A stretch of DNA of 7,119 nucleotides, taken from contig DATJNS010000335.1 of the NCBI GenBank assembly GCA_035507915.1, positions 1 through 7,119 of the forward strand, in the 5' to 3' direction. The DNA comes from JACQAI01 sp035507915. Its GTDB lineage: Bacteria; Pseudomonadota; Alphaproteobacteria; Elsterales; Elsteraceae. Position 1 is the first letter of the stretch. Each line of letters starts with the position of its first letter. Below the pieces are notes generated by a model. That model did not search any database. It saw only the letters and a program-made list of their open reading frames with translations, and had not been told where the DNA came from. Shown here one piece after another: positions 1 to 7,119 of the stretch. The position numbers and the translations under genes are program-made.

Positions 1-2
1 CC

Positions 3-1907
<1,905 letters not shown>

Positions 1908-1929
1908 CGAGGCGGCCGGCGGCGCGCCC

Positions 1930-2673
1930 TCAGCCGTAGCGCAGCAGCGACTTGCCGTGGCACTTGAGCCAGGCCTTCGAGCGCTCGGCGTCGTCCATCA
2001 GCCGGTCGACCGTGGCCCAGAAGCGCCGGCTGTGGTTCATCTCGGAGAGATGCGCGACCTCGTGCGCGACCACGTAGTCGAGCACGTGCTCGGGCGCCAG
2101 CACGAGGCGCCAGGAGAACGCCAGGTCGCCGCTCACGGCGCAGCTGCCCCAGCGCGTCTTTGGGTCACGCAGGCTGATCCGTCGCACCTTGCGGCCGAGC
2201 CGCGCGGCGAACCCGTGGGCCCGCGGCACGATCTCGGCGCGCGCGCGGCCGTGCAGGAAATCGCGGATCCGGCGCGGCACGTGCTCGGCCGCGCCGCTTA
2301 CCATCAGCTCGCCGTCCTTGACGAACACCGGCGGACCGCGGTCGGCGTAATGCCGGATCCAGAAGGACTGGCCGAGGATCGGGATCACCGAGCCGGGCGC
2401 GAACGGCACGCGCGGCGGCAGGTCCTTGAGGCGGGCGGCGAGCCAGCCGGCGTGCTGCTGGGCGAAGCCGAGCGCCTGTTTGGCCGACGCGCGTGGCGGC
2501 ACCACCAGCTCGAAGCCGTCATCCGCCGGATCGAACTTGAGCGACACTCTGAGCGCCCGGGGACTGTGCCGCACCGCGATCTCGATCGGGCCGATCGGGG
2601 TCACGACGACAACAGTCGGCGGCAGCGACCGCCGCGGCGCAAGCAGCGCTTTCGAGGCACGTCTGACAGGCAT
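1930..2673 (-). CDS. YgjP/DUF45-type M48-like metallopeptidase family protein
   Basis: A 247-residue soluble protein of the YgjP-like (DUF45) family, related to SprT-type zinc peptidases. Two family hallmarks are visible. One is RWGSC at residues 174-178, followed by a GDLAFSWRLVLAP segment. The other is the zinc-site pattern HEVAH-x5-H (His204, Glu205, His208, His214) running into NHSRRFW. The N-terminal part (about 25-110) is the beta-rich region typical of the family. There is no signal peptide or membrane segment, so it is probably cytoplasmic. The start is ATG at 2673-2671, preceded by AGGGA about 5 nt upstream. The frame stays open much further upstream, but that extension lies antisense to ugpB and has no family similarity. 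The gene converges on the PBP gene with a 22-bp gap and diverges from ugpB. Its biological substrate is not known to me, so 'metallopeptidase' describes the fold and metal site, not a proven activity. Confidence 0.9.
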   Translation of the reverse strand: MPVRRASKALLAPRRSLPPTVVVVTPIGPIEIAVRHSPRALRVSLKFDPADDGFELVVPPRASAKQALGFAQQHAGWLAARLKDLPPRVPFAPGSVIPILGQSFWIRHYADRGPPVFVKDGELMVSGAAEHVPRRIRDFLHGRARAEIVPRAHGFAARLGRKVRRISLRDPKTRWGSCAVSGDLAFSWRLVLAPEHVLDYVVAHEVAHLSEMNHSRRFWATVDRLMDDAERSKAWLKCHGKSLLRYG

Positions 2674-2690
2674 GAGCGTCCCTGATACCA

Positions 2691-2705
2691 CGTCCGTGTC
2701 GGACG
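2691..2705. repeat. Short perfect inverted repeat upstream of the metallopeptidase gene
   Basis: CGTCCG-TGT-CGGACG is a perfect 6-bp inverted repeat with a 3-nt centre. It lies 17 bp upstream of the minus-strand ATG, so it would sit in the mRNA leader just before that gene's ribosome binding site, or act as a small operator. A repeat this short can arise by chance in GC-rich DNA. Confidence 0.4.
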
Positions 2706-2743
2706 GACAGCCCCCTTGCAGGCCGCAGGCCACTCGGCCGACA

Positions 2744-2761
2744 CTGTCATAATTCAGTATC
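2744..2761 (+). promoter_or_regulatory. Candidate Pho box upstream of ugpB
   Basis: The first 7-mer, CTGTCAT (2744-2750), matches the PhoB half-site consensus exactly. It is followed by an A/T-rich 4-bp spacer, AATT. The second half-site position, CAGTATC (2755-2761), agrees with CTGTCAT at only 3 of 7 positions. The site starts 74 bp upstream of the ugpB ATG, in the only AT-rich patch of the intergenic region. In E. coli the ugp operon is induced by PhoB on phosphate starvation, which gives the match extra weight. A TACGAC (2772-2777) lies at a plausible distance for the -10 of a PhoB-activated promoter but matches only 3 of 6 positions. The site is inferred, not proven. Confidence 0.5.
2745..2753 (+). 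promoter_or_regulatory. Extended -10-like element (TG-T-CATAAT)
   Basis: TGTCATAAT reads as an extended -10: TG, one base, then CATAAT, which matches TATAAT at 5 of 6 positions. No convincing -35 lies 16-18 bp upstream; TTGCAG at 2716-2721 is about 26 bp away, which is too far. If used, transcription would start near 2760 and leave a leader of about 58 nt before ugpB. The element overlaps the candidate Pho box, so the two readings compete. Confidence 0.35.
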
Positions 2762-2804
2762 ACAACAGCGCTACGACCGAGGACGGTTTTGGCGTGATAA
2801 CTGC

Positions 2805-2813
2805 GGGGAGAGG
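2805..2813 (+). promoter_or_regulatory. Ribosome binding site of ugpB
   Basis: GGGGAGAGG ends 4 nt before the ATG at 2818 and contains a GGAG core at 7 nt spacing. It fixes the ugpB start at this ATG, directly before a clear signal peptide. In-frame upstream starts such as the TTG at 2716 would only add residues unlike UgpB. Confidence 0.75.
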
Positions 2814-2817
2814 CGAC

Positions 2818-4143
2818 ATGCACAAGCTCACGATCGGTCTGGCCGCGGGCGTGCTCGCGTTGGTCGCGGCGGCGCCGCTTGGTCGGGCCGCGGGACCGAT
2901 CGAGCTGCAGTGGTGGCACGCGATGACCGGCGCCAACAACGACCGGGTCAACAAGATCGCCAACGGCTTCAACGCCAGCCAGTCCGACTACAAGGTGGTG
3001 CCGAGCTACAAGGGCACCTATGCCGAGGTCCTGACCGCGACCGTCGCGGCGTTCCGCGCCGGCACCGCGCCCGACATCGCCCAGGTGTTCGAGGTCGGCA
3101 CCGCGACCATGATGGCGGCCAAGGGCGCGGTCAAACCCGTCTACCAGCTGATGGCCGACGCCGGCGAGCCGTTCGATCCGAAGTCCTACCTGCCGGCGAT
3201 CACCGGCTATTACAGCACCGCCGACGGCAAGATGCTGTCGATGCCGTTCAACAGCTCGACGGCCGTGCTCTACTACAACAAGGACGTGTTCAAGAAAGCC
3301 GGGCTCGATCCCGAGAAACCGCCGGTCACCTGGCCCGAGGTGTTCGCCGACGCCAAGAAGATCCGCGCCGCCAACGCCGCATCGTGCGGCTTCACGACGT
3401 CGTGGATGTCGTGGATTCAGCTCGAGCAGTTCAGCGCCTGGCATAATTTGCCGATCGGCACCAAGGCGAACGGGCTGGGCGGCATGGACACCGAGCTCAA
3501 ATTCAACGGGACGTACCAGATCCGCCATCTGCAGAACCTGGTCGACGCCCAGAAAGACAAGGTGTTCGAGTATGGCGGGCGCGAGACCCAGCCGGACGGC
3601 AAGTTCACCAACGGCGAATGCGGAATGGCTCTGAACTCCTCGGGCTATGTCGGCATCGCGCAGGCCAACGCGAAGTTCCCGTTCGGCGTCACCATGATGC
3701 CGTACTATCCGGACGTTCCCGGCGCGCCGCAAAACTCGATCATCGGCGGCGCCAGCCTGTGGGTGATGGGCGGCAAGAAGCCGGAGGAGTACAAGGGCGT
3801 CGCCAAGTTCTTCGGCTACCTGTCGCGCACCGACGTGCAGGTCGACACCCACGAGGTGACCGGCTATCTGCCGATCACGGTCGCGGCCTACAAGGCGACC
3901 AAGGAGAGCGGCTTCTACGACAAGAACCCGGGTCGCGAGACGCCGATCCTCGAGCTGCAGAACAAGCCGCCGACCGAGAACTCGATGGGCCTGCGCTTCG
4001 GCAACATGGTGCAGATCCGCGACGTCATCGCCGAGGAGATCGAGAACGCGCTCGCCGGCAAGGAAAGCGCCAAGGACGCCCTCGACAAGGCGGTCGCCCG
4101 CGGCAACGCCATCCTGCGCCAGTTCCAGAAGGCGAACTCGTAG
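2818..4143 (+). CDS. ugpB: sn-Glycerol-3-phosphate ABC transporter, periplasmic binding protein UgpB
   Basis: Captures sn-glycerol-3-phosphate and glycerophosphodiesters in the periplasm and delivers them to UgpAE. The protein has 441 residues, close to E. coli UgpB (438). Residues 1 to about 24 form a signal peptide: Lys3, a hydrophobic core, and cleavage near RAA-GPIEL. The family-1 solute-binding fold follows, with long blocks that match E. coli UgpB as I recall it: PSYKGTY (62-68), FEVGTATMM (91-99), FNSSTAVLYYNKD (144-156), WIQLEQFSAW (199-208), IIGGASLWVM (308-317), TGYLPIT (348-354) and GNMVQIR (395-401). Ligand residues of the E. coli protein appear conserved as Tyr68, Glu92, Ser in the FNSST block, Trp196/Trp199, Tyr350 and Arg401; this mapping is from memory. 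It is the first gene of the operon, has a strong ribosome binding site and a Pho-box-like site upstream, and is separated from ugpA by 174 bp holding a repeat pair. Confidence 0.96.
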   Translation: MHKLTIGLAAGVLALVAAAPLGRAAGPIELQWWHAMTGANNDRVNKIANGFNASQSDYKVVPSYKGTYAEVLTATVAAFRAGTAPDIAQVFEVGTATMMAAKGAVKPVYQLMADAGEPFDPKSYLPAITGYYSTADGKMLSMPFNSSTAVLYYNKDVFKKAGLDPEKPPVTWPEVFADAKKIRAANAASCGFTTSWMSWIQLEQFSAWHNLPIGTKANGLGGMDTELKFNGTYQIRHLQNLVDAQKDKVFEYGGRETQPDGKFTNGECGMALNSSGYVGIAQANAKFPFGVTMMPYYPDVPGAPQNSIIGGASLWVMGGKKPEEYKGVAKFFGYLSRTDVQVDTHEVTGYLPITVAAYKATKESGFYDKNPGRETPILELQNKPPTENSMGLRFGNMVQIRDVIAEEIENALAGKESAKDALDKAVARGNAILRQFQKANS

Positions 4144-4170
4144 GGTCATCGGCTGCATCGCTCACGTGAC

Positions 4171-4207
4171 ACCCCCCATCCCGACCTTCCCCCTCAAGGG
4201 GGGAAGG
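4171..4207 (+). repeat. GC-rich palindromic intergenic repeat, copy A
   Basis: This repeat contains a 9-bp perfect stem, CCTTCCCCC (4185-4193) against GGGGGAAGG (4199-4207), with a 5-nt loop. It lies 27 bp after the ugpB stop. It is a forward copy of the repeat found inverted at 4255-4291, with 31 of 37 positions identical. Repeats of this look (CCCTCCCCCTCAGGGGGAGGG) are frequent between genes of alphaproteobacteria, and antisense reading gives the familiar 'SPLEGEG' artefact. No U-tract follows, so it is not a classical intrinsic terminator. In mRNA it could shield the 3' end of ugpB. Confidence 0.8.
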
Positions 4208-4254
4208 GGCTTGGCGTGAGCAAGCGACGGCATCTCCGATCAATCCATCTCACT

Positions 4255-4291
4255 CCCTCCCCCCCTGAGGGGGAGGGTTGGGGAGGGGGGT
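4255..4291 (-). repeat. GC-rich palindromic intergenic repeat, copy B (inverted)
   Basis: This is an inverted copy of the repeat at 4171-4207. Its own stem is CCCTCCCCC (4255-4263) against GGGGGAGGG (4269-4277) with a 5-nt loop. The outer part, GGTTGGGGAGGGGGGT (4276-4291), mirrors ACCCCCCATCCCGACC of copy A. A 47-bp spacer separates the copies. It ends 26 bp before the ugpA start codon, so its folding could affect both readthrough from ugpB and ribosome access to ugpA. Confidence 0.8.
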
Positions 4292-4317
4292 ACCGCAAGG
4301 TGTCGGGGCACACGTAG

Positions 4318-5199
4318 GTGGACCGCCGCGCCATCTTCGGGAACCGCGTGCTGCCCTACCTGTTGGTGGCGCCGCAACTCGCGGTCACCCTGATGTTCTT
4401 CTTCTGGCCGGCCGGACAGGTGATCTACCAGTCGGTGCTGCGCGAGGACGCCTTCGGGCTGTCGAGCCGCTTCGTCTGGCTCGACAACTTCAAGGACGTG
4501 CTGAGCGACGAGTTCTACCTGAACTCGCTCGGCGTCACCGCGATCTTCTCGAGCAGCGTCGCGGTGCTGTCGCTGGCGTCGGCGCTCGCGCTCGCCGTGC
4601 TCGCCAACAGCGTGGTGCGCGGCACGCACGTCTACCGCACCCTGTTGATCTGGCCTTATGCGGTCGCGCCCGCGGTCGCCGGCGTCCTGTGGTTGTTCAT
4701 GTTCCATCCGTCGATCGGGCTGTTCGGCCGCGCGCTGAACGCCGCCGGGATCGACTGGAACTGGCTGCTCAACGGACCCCAAGCGCTCCTGCTCGTGATC
4801 GTCGCCTCGGCCTGGAAGCAGGTCAGCTACAACTTCATCTTCTTCCTGGCCGGCCTGCAGTCGATCCCGCGCTCGGTGATCGAAGCCGCCGCGATCGACG
4901 GCGCGAGCCCGCGCTATCGGTTCTGGACCGTTGTGTTCCCGCTCTTGTCGCCGACCGCCTTCTTCCTGCTGGTCGTCAACGTCGTCTACGCCTTCTTCGA
5001 CACGTTCGGCGTGATCCACGCGGTGACCGGCGGCGGCCCCGGCAAGGCGACCGAGATCCTGGTCTACAAGGTCTATTACGACGGCGTGGTCGCGCTCGAT
5101 CTCGGCGGCTCGGCGGCGCAGTCCGCGATCCTGATGGCGATCGTGATCGCGTTCACGGTCGTGCAGTTCCGCTACATCGAGAAGAAAGTCCACTACTGA
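4318..5199 (+). CDS. ugpA: sn-Glycerol-3-phosphate ABC transporter permease UgpA
   Basis: Inner-membrane permease that pairs with UgpE to form the glycerol-3-phosphate channel. It has 293 residues, against 295 in E. coli. Six hydrophobic segments are visible, at about 13-31, 72-97, 108-129, 155-178, 210-230 and 267-287. The EAA loop, which docks on the ATPase, is EAAAIDGASP (189-198) running on to FPLLSP. Strong UgpA blocks include LPYLLVAPQL, YAVAPAVAGVLW, WKQVSYNFIFF, AFFDTFGVI and VVQFRYIEKKV. The start is GTG at 4318, which directly follows an in-frame TAG at 4315-4317, so no longer version is possible. The resulting N-terminus lines up with E. coli UgpA. The ribosome binding site is weak: GGGG at 4305-4308, 9 nt upstream. 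The stop codon overlaps the ugpE ATG by one base. It lies downstream of the repeat pair, so its expression may be lower than that of ugpB. Confidence 0.96.
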   Translation: MDRRAIFGNRVLPYLLVAPQLAVTLMFFFWPAGQVIYQSVLREDAFGLSSRFVWLDNFKDVLSDEFYLNSLGVTAIFSSSVAVLSLASALALAVLANSVVRGTHVYRTLLIWPYAVAPAVAGVLWLFMFHPSIGLFGRALNAAGIDWNWLLNGPQALLLVIVASAWKQVSYNFIFFLAGLQSIPRSVIEAAAIDGASPRYRFWTVVFPLLSPTAFFLLVVNVVYAFFDTFGVIHAVTGGGPGKATEILVYKVYYDGVVALDLGGSAAQSAILMAIVIAFTVVQFRYIEKKVHY

Positions 5200-6047
5200 T
5201 GGTCGAGAACCGGCCGATCGCGCGCCTGATGGCGCACCTGTTCCTGATCATCGGCGTGATCGTGGTGGCGTTTCCGGTCTACTACACGTTCGTCGCCTCG
5301 ACCCAGGCGACGCCGGATATCGCCAACGGCCACATCTCGCTGCTGCCCGGCCACGAGCTGGCCGCCAACTACGCGCAGGCGCTCGGCAGCGGCGTCGCCA
5401 ATCTGAACACGAGCCCGGTGACTCGCCTGCTGCTCAACAGCCTGATCGTCGCGCTGACGATCGCGGTCGGCAAGATCGCGATCTCGCTGTTGTCCGCCTA
5501 TGCGGTGGTGTTCTTCCGCTTCCCGCTCCGCATGGTTTTCTTCTGGATGATCTTCGTCACCCTGATGTTGCCGGTCGAGGTCCGCATCCTGCCGACCTAC
5601 AAGGTGGTCGCCGATCTCGGCATGCTGAATACCTACGGCGGCCTGACCATCCCGCTGATCGCCTCGGCGACCGCGACCCTGCTGTTCCGCCAGTTCTTCC
5701 TGACCTTGCCCGACGAGCTGGTCGAGGCCGCCAAGATCGACGGCGCCGGTCCGCTGCGCTTCCTGCGCGACATGGTGTTGCCCCTGTCGCGCACCAACAT
5801 CGCGGCGCTGTTCGTGATCCTGTTCATCTACGGCTGGAATCAGTATCTGTGGCCGCTGCTGGTCACCAACTCGAGCGACATGGAGACCATCATCATCGGT
5901 CTCAAGCGCTCGATGGGCACGTCGGACGCGCTGACCGATTGGGGCGCCGTGATGGCGACCACGATGCTCGCCATGCTGCCGCCGGTCGCAGTCGTCGTGT
6001 TCATGCAACGCTGGTTCGTCAAAGGCCTGGTGGACACCGAGAAGTAG
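5199..6047 (+). CDS. ugpE: sn-Glycerol-3-phosphate ABC transporter permease UgpE
   Basis: Second inner-membrane permease of the UgpBAEC importer. It has 282 residues, against 281 in E. coli. Six membrane segments are visible, at about 13-33, 79-104, 112-130, 145-168, 200-222 and 250-271. The EAA loop is EAAKIDGAGP (176-185) followed by MVLPLSRTN. Diagnostic UgpE blocks include the N-terminal MVENRP, FRFPLRMVFFWMIFVTLMLP, ASATATLLFRQFFLTLPDEL, FIYGWNQYLWPLL and the C-terminal VKGLVDTEK. The ATG at 5199 shares its A with the TGA of ugpA (TGATG), so translation is probably coupled. There is no strong separate ribosome binding site, only A/G-rich sequence at the end of ugpA. ugpC follows after 17 bp. 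Confidence 0.96.
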   Translation: MVENRPIARLMAHLFLIIGVIVVAFPVYYTFVASTQATPDIANGHISLLPGHELAANYAQALGSGVANLNTSPVTRLLLNSLIVALTIAVGKIAISLLSAYAVVFFRFPLRMVFFWMIFVTLMLPVEVRILPTYKVVADLGMLNTYGGLTIPLIASATATLLFRQFFLTLPDELVEAAKIDGAGPLRFLRDMVLPLSRTNIAALFVILFIYGWNQYLWPLLVTNSSDMETIIIGLKRSMGTSDALTDWGAVMATTMLAMLPPVAVVVFMQRWFVKGLVDTEK

Positions 6048-6050
6048 GCG

Positions 6051-6059
6051 GGGGAGAGG
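6051..6059 (+). promoter_or_regulatory. Ribosome binding site of ugpC
   Basis: GGGGAGAGG ends 5 nt before the ATG at 6065 and fixes that start. The same 9-mer precedes ugpB (2805-2813). The first and last visible genes of the operon therefore carry strong sites, while ugpA and ugpE do not. Confidence 0.7.
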
Positions 6060-6064
6060 TCGGG

Positions 6065-7119
<1,055 letters not shown>

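Noticed and set aside
1908..1929. Possible terminator between the convergent genes
   Set aside because: The 22-bp gap is GC-rich, and GGCGCGCC (1921-1928) is self-complementary, but there is no loop-forming stem and no U-tract.
2716..2817. N-terminal extension of ugpB from a TTG at 2716
   Set aside because: The ATG at 2818 has a strong ribosome binding site and starts directly with a signal peptide. The extension would bury that signal peptide and spans the putative promoter.
2674..4158. Long minus-strand open frame continuing upstream of the metallopeptidase start (742 residues in total)
   Set aside because: It runs antisense through all of ugpB. The extension is His/Arg/Leu/Gly-rich low-complexity sequence typical of a shadow frame in GC-rich DNA. 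The family-like protein begins at the ATG at 2673.
4240..5193. 317-residue minus-strand open frame opposite ugpA
   Set aside because: It is an antisense shadow of ugpA. Its composition (Asp/Arg/Gln/His-rich) is typical of reversed membrane-protein codons, and its end is the palindromic repeat read as protein.
4278..5198. Upstream extension of the ugpE frame (589 residues in total)
   Set aside because: It runs out of frame through ugpA with Arg-rich low-complexity sequence. The UgpE protein begins at 5199 with MVENRP, like the E. coli protein.

Overview
This window is high-GC, tightly packed DNA with strong GC bias at third codon positions, and it comes from a Gram-negative bacterium. An alphaproteobacterium (Rhodospirillales or Hyphomicrobiales type) fits best. 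The evidence is the codon usage, the protein sequences, and a pair of palindromic 'CCTTCCCCCTCAAGGGGG' type repeats that are common between genes in that class. The placement is an inference from memory, not from a search.

Left part (1-2673): a class A penicillin-binding protein gene enters from the left edge and ends at 1907. It meets, tail to tail with a 22-bp gap, a minus-strand gene for a YgjP/DUF45-type zinc metallopeptidase-like protein (2673 down to 1930). These look like ordinary chromosomal housekeeping genes with no functional tie to what follows.

Middle and right part (2674-7119): a 144-bp divergent intergenic region leads into a plus-strand operon in the order ugpB-ugpA-ugpE-ugpC, the same order as the start of the Escherichia coli ugp operon. 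The encoded proteins form one ABC importer for sn-glycerol-3-phosphate and glycerophosphodiesters: periplasmic binding protein UgpB, two inner-membrane permeases UgpA and UgpE, and ATPase UgpC. The window ends a few codons before the expected end of ugpC, so a downstream ugpQ, if present, cannot be seen.

The most interesting features are non-coding. Upstream of ugpB there is a perfect Pho-box half-site that overlaps an extended -10-like hexamer. Between ugpB and ugpA there are two copies of a GC-rich palindromic repeat in opposite orientation, identical at 31 of 37 positions. Each copy can form its own hairpin, and the two could also pair with each other. That places an RNA structure exactly where an operon would need more binding protein than permease. 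I see no mobile element, CRISPR array, tRNA, rRNA or undescribed multi-gene system. No gene-free stretch exceeds 300 bp.
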